From: JANWXD01 sp037446115
GTDB taxonomy: Bacteria; Acidobacteriota; Terriglobia; Bryobacterales; Bryobacteraceae
Direction of reading: 5' to 3'
Length of the DNA: 64,000 bases
Assembly: GCA_037446115.1 (NCBI GenBank)
Contig: JBBIJF010000024.1
Span: 1-64,000 of the forward strand
The translations under genes were made by a program, and so were the position numbers. The notes beneath the pieces were generated by a model that did not search any database, was not told the origin of the DNA, and saw only the letters and a program-made list of their open reading frames with translations. Shown one piece after another: positions 27,218 through 35,703 of this stretch (position 1 is its first letter; every line of letters begins with the position of its first letter).

Positions 27218-27790
27218 ATGAACGAGGAGCATGCTTCACCGGTTACCGGCGGCACGGACGCACCGGAGCCGGCGGCGGCCACCGAAACCGAGGCGGTACC
27301 GGATCCGGCCACTCAGCTCGCCGCAGTGACCGCGGAACGTGACCGCCTTGCAGCAGAGAAGGCGGAGTTGTTCGACCGCCTGCTGCGGCGCCAGGCCGAT
27401 TTTGAAAATTTCCGCCGCCGCTCGGACCGGGAAAAGGAGGAGATCCGGGAATTTGCCGCCATGGAGGCGGTGCGCAGTCTGCTGCCTGTGCTGGACGACT
27501 TCGAGCGGGCGTTGCAACACGAGTGTGCAGACAAAGAGTACAGTCGAGGTGTCGAGCTGATCTACCAGCGGCTCTATGAGACCCTGGTGAAGCTGGGCCT
27601 GGAGCCGGTTCCGGCCACGGGACAGAAGTTCGACCCGCATGTGCACCATGCGGTGGAAACTGTCGAAACCACGGCGTACGAAGATCACACCGTGGTGGAG
27701 GAGCTTCGAAAGGGATACAATTTCCGGGGCCGGCTGCTCCGTCCTGCGATGGTGAAGGTGGCGGTCGCGCCTGCTCCGGAAGAAACCTAG
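27218..27790 (+). CDS. grpE: Nucleotide exchange factor GrpE
   Basis: 190 residues. The ATG at 27218 follows TAGGAG; a GTG two codons earlier is possible. The N-terminal ~40 residues are disordered and acidic. A long helix (AAVTAERDRLAAEKAELFDRL) and the GrpE core follow (ADFENFRRRSDREKEE, LLPVLDDFERAL, FDPHVHHAV), with the beta-wing at the end (RGRLLRPAMVKVAV). GrpE dimers release ADP from DnaK. 9 bp separate it from dnaJ. dnaK is not in the window. Confidence 0.96.
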   Translation: MNEEHASPVTGGTDAPEPAAATETEAVPDPATQLAAVTAERDRLAAEKAELFDRLLRRQADFENFRRRSDREKEEIREFAAMEAVRSLLPVLDDFERALQHECADKEYSRGVELIYQRLYETLVKLGLEPVPATGQKFDPHVHHAVETVETTAYEDHTVVEELRKGYNFRGRLLRPAMVKVAVAPAPEET

Positions 27791-27799
27791 CCGGTTATT

Positions 27800-28924
27800 G
27801 TGGCCAAGCGGGACTACTACGAAGTGCTGGGCGTCAGCCGCGACGCCACCGAGCAGGAGATCAAGAGCGCTTATCGCAAACTGGCGCTCAAATACCATCC
27901 CGACCGCAATCCGGGCGACAAGGAAGCGGAGGAGCGGTTCAAGGAGGCGGCCGAGGCCTACAGCGTCCTCGGTGATCCCCAGAAGCGCGCTGCCTATGAC
28001 CGCTACGGCCACGCCGGCGTCGGCACTGCGGCCGGGGAGCCCGCCTTTGACCCGTCCCTGTTCGCCGACTTCACCGACATCTTCGGGGATTTCTTCGGAT
28101 TCGGAGATCTGTTCGGGTTCGGCGGCACACACCGCCGGCCGCGGGCCCGGCGCGGCGAAGACGTACGCTACGACCTCGAGATCAGTTTTGAAGACGCGGT
28201 GCGCGGGATGACGGCCGAGATCCTGGTCCCGCGCACCGAGGCCTGCCCGCGATGCAAGGGACAAGGAGCGGAACCTGGGGTGGGCTTCGTCCGCTGCGCG
28301 GCGTGCCACGGAAGGGGCGAGCTCATCTACCAGCAAGGCTTTCTCACGGTGCGCCGTACCTGCCCTCAGTGCGGCGGTCGCGGGCAGACTGTGCGCCAGG
28401 CCTGCTCCGAGTGTCGCGGCGAGGGCTACGTCCGCCGCGAACGGCGGTTGAAAGTCAATATTCCGCCCGGCGTGGATGACGGCATGCGCTTGCGGTTGGC
28501 CAACGAAGGGCAGCCGGGTGCCAACGGAGGGCCGCCTGGAGACCTCTATGTGGTCTTGCACGTGAAGCCGCACCCGTTCTTCCGGCGCGAGGGCAACGAT
28601 CTGCACTGTACGGTTCCGGTCAACATAGTGCAGGCGGCGCTCGGGGCCGAGATCGAGGTGCCGACGCTCGAAGGCCCGGAGAAACTCAAGATTCCGGAAG
28701 GCACCCAGCCCGGGGCCCAGTTCCGCCTCCGTCACAAAGGCGTCCCGGATGTGAACGGAGCCGGCCGAGGAGACCTCTGGGTGCACATTGACGTGCGCGT
28801 TCCCACCAGGCTGACCCGCCAGCAACGCCGCCTGCTCGAGGAGCTGGCCGCGACACTTCCGGTCGAAAGCGATGCTGCTGAGGACAAGGGCCTGTTTGAC
28901 AAGGTCAAAGACTACTTCGCTTGA
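27800..28924 (+). CDS. dnaJ: Chaperone protein DnaJ
   Basis: 374 residues from GTG 27800 (AKRDYYEVLGV). J domain with H33-P34-D35, a Gly/Phe linker (~85-110), and a zinc domain with four CxxC pairs (Cys 149/152, 166/169, 188/191, 202/205). The C-terminal substrate-binding region follows (RRERRLKVNIPPGVDDGMRL). It delivers clients to DnaK and stimulates its ATPase. All functional residues are intact. It is third in the hrcA operon. A weak AGCCC/GGGCT hairpin follows at 29040-29052. Confidence 0.97.
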   Translation: MAKRDYYEVLGVSRDATEQEIKSAYRKLALKYHPDRNPGDKEAEERFKEAAEAYSVLGDPQKRAAYDRYGHAGVGTAAGEPAFDPSLFADFTDIFGDFFGFGDLFGFGGTHRRPRARRGEDVRYDLEISFEDAVRGMTAEILVPRTEACPRCKGQGAEPGVGFVRCAACHGRGELIYQQGFLTVRRTCPQCGGRGQTVRQACSECRGEGYVRRERRLKVNIPPGVDDGMRLRLANEGQPGANGGPPGDLYVVLHVKPHPFFRREGNDLHCTVPVNIVQAALGAEIEVPTLEGPEKLKIPEGTQPGAQFRLRHKGVPDVNGAGRGDLWVHIDVRVPTRLTRQQRRLLEELAATLPVESDAAEDKGLFDKVKDYFA

Positions 28925-29070
28925 CGGCCCGTGAGCGGATTAGCGGCCGGCAGCACACTCCGGCAACTCATTCTGAGGGTGAGGCGTTTCCGCCGAGGAG
29001 CAGCGCTCCGTCGCACCCTTCCCTTCCGGCGCAGCGATCAGCCCTCCGGGCTGGGTTCATCCCGGACGTC

Positions 29071-29499
29071 TCATTCCGGGCATAGCGTTCCCAGATATTT
29101 CAGCCATTCGGTGATCTCGCGCGGGGACGGGAACGCGTGCGAATCTCCGGCCGGCGCAGACGCCCACACCTGGCCGTAACGGTCGACGACCAGGAAGGAC
29201 GCCACGCCGGGTGCCGCCAGGCGGCTCTCGGGGTCGCGGACCGGAAGTCCGAACCCGGGACACCGGTAGGCCGGCGAGGTGTCCGGGGCGACGATGAGAA
29301 GGCGCCCCTCCCAGATGGAAAACTCTTCTGAGAGCTCCGCGAGCTCATCCAGGTACTGCTGGCAGTCCGGACAAAAAGGCGCATGGAGAGCCAGGAGCAC
29401 TGTAGTGCGGCCGAAGGGCGGCCGCAGCGGCTCGTCGAGGCCGCCCCGAATCAGCGGGAGCGACACATCAGGCAACAGATCACCGCGGCGGATCGCCAC
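29071..29499 (-). CDS. Peroxiredoxin/thioredoxin-like protein
   Basis: 142 residues. The GTG at 29499 is preferred over the ATG at 29520 because the purine run GGGAGGGGG then serves as ribosome-binding site 5 nt upstream. The fold is AhpC/TSA-like (LLPDVSLPL, then TVLLALHAPFCPDCQQYL with a C-P-D-C redox pair, and FLVVDRYGQVW near the end). No signal peptide. Probably a cytoplasmic thiol reductase or peroxidase; the exact substrate is unknown. It is last of the closely packed minus-strand genes, 91 bp after the M28 peptidase. Confidence 0.65.
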   Translation of the reverse strand: MAIRRGDLLPDVSLPLIRGGLDEPLRPPFGRTTVLLALHAPFCPDCQQYLDELAELSEEFSIWEGRLLIVAPDTSPAYRCPGFGLPVRDPESRLAAPGVASFLVVDRYGQVWASAPAGDSHAFPSPREITEWLKYLGTLCPE

Positions 29500-29590
29500 A
29501 CCTGCACCCCCTCCCTTCATTTACACGCGCCCTGCGCACCTGTGGTGACTTGGCGTCGTCAGGCACCGTCAGCTCTCCTTGAGCCCGTTC

Positions 29591-30463
29591 TCACGGTTGT
29601 GCTTCCCATCTCCGGATGAACTCGAGCAGCACGTCGCCGACGATCTGGAAACTCCCTGGGCTCAATTTATCCAGCGTGTCCTGCTCCGTATGCCACCAGG
29701 AATGGCCGGGCCCGTAGTCGAAGTCAATCAGGTTCACCGCCGGAACGCCGGCCCTCAAAAACGGTACGTGGTCGTCTTCAATTTCCACGACCTCGTTCAG
29801 GAAATGCCGCTGGTAGCCAAGCTCCGCGGCGATCTGCCAGATCCGCTCTCGCAGCCACAGCGTGGAGTGAGCTTCGCGCACAATCCCCAGTTCCTTGTCG
29901 CCGATCATGTCCACGTTAATCAGGGCTGTGAGGCGCTCGAGCGTGCCGTCCCGGCGCCACCGCCGCACCAACTGGCGGCTTCCGTAAAGGCTGTCGGCCT
30001 CCGACCATTGCACCATGGCCTCCTCGCCGTCGAACCAGACCAGATAGATATCGTGGCGGCGGGTTCTAGCCGAGAGGGTGCGCGCCATCTCCAGAAGGAA
30101 CCCGGTGGAAGAGCCGCCGTCATTGGCCCCGACGAAGCGGCGACCTGGCAAGGACTTCGTATCATAATGGCCCGTGATCGCCATCGCTTTGCCGGAGGTT
30201 CCGGGAAACCTGGCGACGATGTTTTTCATGGGAATCGGACCGAGCGGCGTTTGTGCGGTGAACGCGTCCTCCACGACCTCGCAGCGAAACCGGCGCAGCT
30301 CAGCCAGGATGTAGTTTTGAAGCCTCCGGTGCGGTTCCGACCCGGGTGGGCGCGGCCCGAAAGCCACCACGCGCGCTGTGTAGTTGAGTGCCGAGGCGCC
30401 GCTGAATCCGGCGGCCGCGGCGGCGGAGGCCCACAGCGCGACTAAGATTTTTGCGCCTGGCAT
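29591..30463 (-). CDS. Secreted M28-family zinc peptidase / glutaminyl-cyclase-like
   Basis: 290 residues. Signal peptide (KILVALWASAAAAAGFSGASA). The M28 zinc residues are visible in order: GHYDTK, VGANDGGSST (bridging Asp), WFDGEEA (catalytic Glu and ligand), NVDMIGDKE and SWWHTEQDT (last His). Size and the D..E spacing suit the glutaminyl-peptide cyclotransferase-like branch as well as aminopeptidases, so the reaction is uncertain. Its start overlaps the upstream methyltransferase by 22 bp. Acts in the periplasm or outside. Confidence 0.82.
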   Translation of the reverse strand: MPGAKILVALWASAAAAAGFSGASALNYTARVVAFGPRPPGSEPHRRLQNYILAELRRFRCEVVEDAFTAQTPLGPIPMKNIVARFPGTSGKAMAITGHYDTKSLPGRRFVGANDGGSSTGFLLEMARTLSARTRRHDIYLVWFDGEEAMVQWSEADSLYGSRQLVRRWRRDGTLERLTALINVDMIGDKELGIVREAHSTLWLRERIWQIAAELGYQRHFLNEVVEIEDDHVPFLRAGVPAVNLIDFDYGPGHSWWHTEQDTLDKLSPGSFQIVGDVLLEFIRRWEAQP

Positions 30464-31131
30464 ACATACCCCAGTGTGAAGTTCCGCTCCCGATCCAGGA
30501 AGTCCAGGGCGGGGAACAGCAGCGCGGGCGGAACGAGAAACAGCGCGGCCGCAGGCATCAACGGCGGTGGAAAGAACTGCAGCGCGTTGAGCAACCGCCG
30601 GGCGAGCACACGGAAAAAACCTCCGGCAGGGCGGATCTCGATGTGCCCGAAGCCTGCTTCCTCCAGCAGCAGCCGGACGCCGTGGCGCGTGAACCGAAAA
30701 TAATCATACGGAGCCTGATGCACTTCCCACTCCTGCGGCACTACCAGCAAGAGACGGCCGCCGGGCGCCAGCGTGCGTGCGATCTCGGCGAGCACGGCAC
30801 GCGGATCCGGCACGTGCTCGAGCGTGACGATGTTGAGGCAGGCGTCGAAGCACCCGCTGCGGAACGGCAGGGCGGCGAGATCCCCCACCACATCCAGGCG
30901 GCTGTAGTCCCATGCCGCGTCTCCGACGCCAAGGTCAACGCCCACATAGCAGTGCCGCGAGAAATACCGGGCATGCCGGCCTTCGCCGGCGCCCGCATCG
31001 AGCACGCGTGCTCCCTCCGGCAGCGACGCGGCCAGCCGGGCCACCTCGCGCTCGATCAACGCCTCAAAATGCAGGATGTGATCCCGCAGCCGCGCGGGCA
31101 GCAAGCCCACCAGCCAACTGTAGCGGCTCAC
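30442..31131 (-). CDS. SAM-dependent methyltransferase (class I)
   Basis: 229 residues from a GTG (31131) that overlaps the preceding stop as GTGA. The longer frame upstream is a shadow of the previous gene. Motif I of the SAM fold is VLDAGAGEGRHARYF, followed by YVGVDLG, LPFRSGCFDACLNIVTLEHVPDP and APGGRLLLVVP. The C-terminal part is hydrophobic (LFLVPPALLFPALDF) and may touch the membrane. It belongs to a run of envelope-glycan-like genes (glycosyltransferase, two methyltransferases), so a lipid- or sugar-linked acceptor is plausible. Confidence 0.8.
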   Translation of the reverse strand: MSRYSWLVGLLPARLRDHILHFEALIEREVARLAASLPEGARVLDAGAGEGRHARYFSRHCYVGVDLGVGDAAWDYSRLDVVGDLAALPFRSGCFDACLNIVTLEHVPDPRAVLAEIARTLAPGGRLLLVVPQEWEVHQAPYDYFRFTRHGVRLLLEEAGFGHIEIRPAGGFFRVLARRLLNALQFFPPPLMPAAALFLVPPALLFPALDFLDRERNFTLGYVCQAQKS

Positions 31132-32087
31132 TTCTTGCGCGCCTCGATCATGATCGTGGAACCGGCCCGGCAAGCCGCTTCCAGAACCGTGAAGGGCAGG
31201 CAACAGCAGACCAGCCCGAAATACAGCAGATCCTTGAGCAGCCGCGTGGCTGGTGCCTCGCGGAGCTTTCGGACGCGCCGCGCTACGGGGTCGAGCCAGG
31301 GAGCCAGACTGGTGGCCATGCCGGCCGGATTGTCCCGCAGGGAGAAATGTTTGATCCGCACTACGTCGAAACCCGCCCGGTCCAGCAGTACCTCCACGTC
31401 CCGCTGCCGAAACGTCACCAGATGTCTGGGTACGTCCAGCCCGCTCCAACTCTCCCCCAACAGCAGGAACTGCCAGCAGCCGGCGTTAGGGACCTGCAGG
31501 ATGAGCCGGCCCTCGGGCTGCAGCAACTCATAGGCTGCCGTCAGATAAGACAGCGGATCATAAAGGTGCTCGAGCACGTGGAACATCGTGATGACGGCGC
31601 AGCTTGCGGGAGGGAACGGAGCATGGGTGAGGGAGGCGCAAACGGTTGGAACGCCGTTTCTGCCCCAGGCGAGGATGGCGGCATCCACGGAGAAATCAAG
31701 TCCGGCGACTCGATAGCCCCGCTCCTTGAGCAGGCGGAGAAACAGGCCGCCGCCACAGCCCACATCCAGAATGAGTCCCGAGACGCCCGCCGACTCCAGG
31801 GCCCGGCGCACGAAGCGGAGATGATCGCGGAGCACGAGCCGGCGGTAGATCTCCTCCAGGCGTCCCGCCGCGCCCCCCTCCGGCGCAAACCAATACTCTT
31901 CGGGATAGTACGAGCGCAGCTCTTCGGGGGTCGGCGGCGGGGAGAGCCGGATGAGCCGGCAACAGCGGCAGACGACAACGCGAAAGCTCCTGTGCGTGGT
32001 CCGGTAGAGGCGGTCGGTGGCGGTGCAGAGCAGGTCCGCCTCCGTGCTGCCGCAGGCCGGGCACGGCTCTTGGGCCACCGCGATCAT
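31128..32087 (-). CDS. SAM-dependent methyltransferase with N-terminal Cys motif
   Basis: 319 residues from the ATG at 32087, which overlaps the glycosyltransferase stop as ATGA. The N-terminus has a zinc-ribbon-like CPACGS...VCRCCRL, as in C-methyltransferases and polysaccharide methyltransferases. The SAM motif is LILDVGCGGGLFLRLL, then VAGLDFS and MFHVLEHLYDP. The C-terminal ~100 residues have two hydrophobic stretches. It shares an operon with the glycosyltransferase and the second methyltransferase; substrate unknown. Confidence 0.82.
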   Translation of the reverse strand: MIAVAQEPCPACGSTEADLLCTATDRLYRTTHRSFRVVVCRCCRLIRLSPPPTPEELRSYYPEEYWFAPEGGAAGRLEEIYRRLVLRDHLRFVRRALESAGVSGLILDVGCGGGLFLRLLKERGYRVAGLDFSVDAAILAWGRNGVPTVCASLTHAPFPPASCAVITMFHVLEHLYDPLSYLTAAYELLQPEGRLILQVPNAGCWQFLLLGESWSGLDVPRHLVTFRQRDVEVLLDRAGFDVVRIKHFSLRDNPAGMATSLAPWLDPVARRVRKLREAPATRLLKDLLYFGLVCCCLPFTVLEAACRAGSTIMIEARKK

Positions 32088-33127
32088 GGGGCCTGTTCGC
32101 TCAAGACCCGCAGCGGAATCCGGTATGCCAGCAGGAGCCGCCGCAGTTGCCCCGGCGTCAGCTTGCGAATTCCTCGGAGTCGCCGGCGCTTGGCGAGCAT
32201 CCTCGGTATCAGGCGCAACGCGGCCAGATCTCCCTTGAGCAAAGCGCACGCCGCACGAAGCTTGCCCCACGGTCCGGGGTAGCGGGCGATCTCCCCCCTG
32301 CCGCGTACAGCCGCGATCGCTCCGGCCGCCAGCCGCGCCACGTAGAAGGGAACGTTGAGCCACAACAGACTCCACGGAAAAAGCTTCACGGCCAGCAATA
32401 CCCGGTTGCGCTCGATCAACTCCAACCGGCGCATGGACGTGAGGCCGAGCGATGCCCCCCGGTGATGCCGCACCACTGCCTCAGGCGTATACAAACACGT
32501 CCAGCCCGCCAGGCGCGCCCGGAGACCGAGCTCGGCGTCATCGCCATAAGCGAAGAAATCTTCGTCGAATCCACCGATCTCTTCCAGCATGGCTTTGCGG
32601 TACATCGCGGCGCAACCGTCCGGCCAGAGGGTCTCTTCCAGCCGGTCATACTGCCCCTGGTCTATTTCGCCGGAACCCCGGCCGCGGTTCTGTCCGTCCA
32701 GGTAGATCAGATGTCCGGCTTTGTCAATGCGGAGCGGATCCTCGTGGACGAGAATTTTCGAGGCCGCCATGCCGACTTGCGGCCGCCCGTCAAAGCAGCG
32801 GCGCAAAGCCGCCAGCCAGTGCGGGTGGGCCTCGGCGTCGTTGTTGAGCAGTGCGATAAAGGGCGCCCGGGCCGCGGCAATGCCCTGGTTGTTGGCGGCG
32901 CAGAAGCCGCGGTTGACGGGATTCCGGATGAGGCGCACGCGCAGATCCGGGCGCTCGCAGAAATCGCGCTCGACCATTTCGGCAGATCCGTCTTGCGAGC
33001 CGTTGTCCACCACGATCACCTCAAAGTCGGCCTCCTGCTGGCGCGCCAGAGACTCCAGACAAGCGCGGAGCAACTCCCTGCGGTTCCAGTTGACAACGAT
33101 CACGGAGATGTCCGGACCGCCTCTCAC
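32084..33127 (-). CDS. Family-2 glycosyltransferase (rhamnosyltransferase-like)
   Basis: 347 residues from a GTG at 33127 preceded by GGAG. The frame extends upstream only as a shadow of pgsA. GT-A core: ISVIVVNWNRRELL, EVIVVDNGSQDGS, a donor-binding LLNNDAE (DXD-like), MYRKAMLEEIGGFDEDFFAYGDDAELG and RHHRGAS. These are features of dTDP-rhamnose-type inverting enzymes that build cell-surface glycans. The C-terminal third is basic and partly hydrophobic, so it is probably membrane-associated. Operon: pgsA upstream, methyltransferases downstream. Confidence 0.87.
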   Translation of the reverse strand: MRGGPDISVIVVNWNRRELLRACLESLARQQEADFEVIVVDNGSQDGSAEMVERDFCERPDLRVRLIRNPVNRGFCAANNQGIAAARAPFIALLNNDAEAHPHWLAALRRCFDGRPQVGMAASKILVHEDPLRIDKAGHLIYLDGQNRGRGSGEIDQGQYDRLEETLWPDGCAAMYRKAMLEEIGGFDEDFFAYGDDAELGLRARLAGWTCLYTPEAVVRHHRGASLGLTSMRRLELIERNRVLLAVKLFPWSLLWLNVPFYVARLAAGAIAAVRGRGEIARYPGPWGKLRAACALLKGDLAALRLIPRMLAKRRRLRGIRKLTPGQLRRLLLAYRIPLRVLSEQAP

Positions 33128-33140
33128 GACTCCAGCGGCG

Positions 33141-33806
33141 TCAGAGAACTCGCGGCTCCCCGGAGGCGGCTTCCCGCCGCGCCGCAAGCGATTCCAGCCG
33201 CCGCTTGCGCTCCAGGCGCAGCAATTCGCGGCGGCGGCGCCGCTTGACCCGGTCGTCCACCTTGCGCCAGAACTGGCGGAAATATCCCGCGGCCGAAGCC
33301 AGAGAGAACAGCACCACCACCCAAAGCCAGGCCATAGCGGCACCCTGGAGGGACGGCCAGTGAAGACTCAGAGTCAGAAGGCTGACCGCCACCACTTGCA
33401 TGACCATCTTGGTCTTGCCAAGCTCGCTGGCTTTGATGGTATATCCCTCCGCAGCGGCAATGCTGCGCAGGCCGGAGACCGCAAACTCCCTGCCTACGAT
33501 CAGGACCACCATCCATCCCGGCACGGCATGCACCTGCACCAAAGCAATCAGCGCCGAGGAGATCAGCAGCTTGTCGGCGATCGGATCCAGAAGAGTACCG
33601 ACCGTCGTCACTTGCCCCCAGCGGCGGGCCAGGTAGCCGTCCACCAAGTCCGTCGCCGCGGCCGCCAGGAAGATGGAGAGCGCCAGAAACTCATTCGTAA
33701 GGGCGAAACCGACGACATGGATCTCCAGATCTTCCTGGACCAACATGGCGACCAGGAAGGGCACAAAGAAGATCCTGAGGATCGTCAGCAGGTTGGGAAA
33801 ATTCAT
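33141..33806 (-). CDS. pgsA: CDP-diacylglycerol-glycerol-3-phosphate phosphatidyltransferase
   Basis: 221 residues from ATG 33806 (MNFPNLLTILRIFFVPF). The CDP-alcohol phosphotransferase motif is complete (DGYLAR, then G, D and D in TVGTLLDPIADKL). Four to six membrane helices. It makes phosphatidylglycerol phosphate, the precursor of PG and cardiolipin. The C-terminus carries a ~40-residue basic tail (VKRRRRRELLRLERKRR) absent from the usual ~190-aa enzymes. A TATATT box 11 nt before the ATG suggests its own short-leader promoter within the minus-strand cluster. Confidence 0.92.
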   Translation of the reverse strand: MNFPNLLTILRIFFVPFLVAMLVQEDLEIHVVGFALTNEFLALSIFLAAAATDLVDGYLARRWGQVTTVGTLLDPIADKLLISSALIALVQVHAVPGWMVVLIVGREFAVSGLRSIAAAEGYTIKASELGKTKMVMQVVAVSLLTLSLHWPSLQGAAMAWLWVVVLFSLASAAGYFRQFWRKVDDRVKRRRRRELLRLERKRRLESLAARREAASGEPRVL

Positions 33807-33817
33807 CCGCCCGTACC

Positions 33818-33823
33818 AATATA
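33818..33823 (-). promoter_or_regulatory. TATATT -10-like box upstream of pgsA
   Basis: TATATT on the minus strand, 11 nt before the ATG at 33806. It would give a leader of only about 5 nt. No clear -35. Confidence 0.35.
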
Positions 33824-33897
33824 AACCCTGACTGTGCCGGACGGGCGTCTCAGCCGGAGTCACCTCTGCCGCGGCCGTCCGTGGTGCCGGCAAGCGC

Positions 33898-35190
<1,293 letters not shown>

Positions 35191-35203
35191 GGCTTGCTGC
35201 GAC

Positions 35204-35515
35204 TCAGGATTCCGTCGCTTCCGACGCCCCGGCGCCCTGCACCGCGTGAGCCGGCGAGCCGGCTTGCACGTGCCCGTGGGAAGCGGAGGCGTGGGCATGA
35301 GCATGACCCGGCTTCGACACCACGACGGTCGAGATCGCGTGTTTGAAAATGAGCTGCTCCTGGTTGTTGGTTTCGAGCACGACCGAGTACTTGTCGAAAC
35401 TCTTGATGCGTCCGGACAGCTTCACCCCGCTCATCAAGTAGATTGTCAGAAACGTTTTCTCTTTGCGCGCCGTGTTGAGGAAAGCCTCTTGGATATTTTG
35501 CGGCAGCTTTTCCAT
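35204..35515 (-). CDS. hfq: RNA chaperone Hfq with His-rich tail
   Basis: 103 residues from ATG 35515 (GAGGG upstream). The Sm core spans residues 1-68: QNIQEAFLN (distal face), FLTIYLMSGVKLSGRIKSFDKYSVVLE (Sm1) and FKHAIST (Sm2, the KH motif binding U-rich RNA). A 35-residue tail follows with His at 71, 73, 75, 80, 82 and 90. Such a tail can bind metal and is common in E. coli Hfq in a weaker form. A TACAAT box (35568-35573) lies 46 nt upstream. hflX follows 13 nt later. Confidence 0.95.
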   Translation of the reverse strand: MEKLPQNIQEAFLNTARKEKTFLTIYLMSGVKLSGRIKSFDKYSVVLETNNQEQLIFKHAISTVVVSKPGHAHAHASASHGHVQAGSPAHAVQGAGASEATES

Positions 35516-35567
35516 TTTTTCCCTCTTTGCGGCAGTCCCGCAGGCTGCGCAGCTTCCGTGTTTCCCG

Positions 35568-35573
35568 ATTGTA
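35568..35573 (-). promoter_or_regulatory. TACAAT -10 box of hfq
   Basis: TACAAT on the minus strand about 52 nt before the hfq ATG, with TTCCTT 17 bp upstream as a weak -35. A GAGGG ribosome-binding site is present, so unlike several neighbours this gene has a normal leader. Confidence 0.4.
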
Positions 35574-35703
35574 CACCGAAACTCGAAGGAAAGGAATGGC
35601 GCGCGTGCCGGGCCGGCCGCCCCTAAGCCGCGCCGGCCTCGGGAGAATCGCTCTCGCGCCCCCGGGCGGACGATCCGAAACGGCCGCAAGATCGGAGACG
35701 GCA

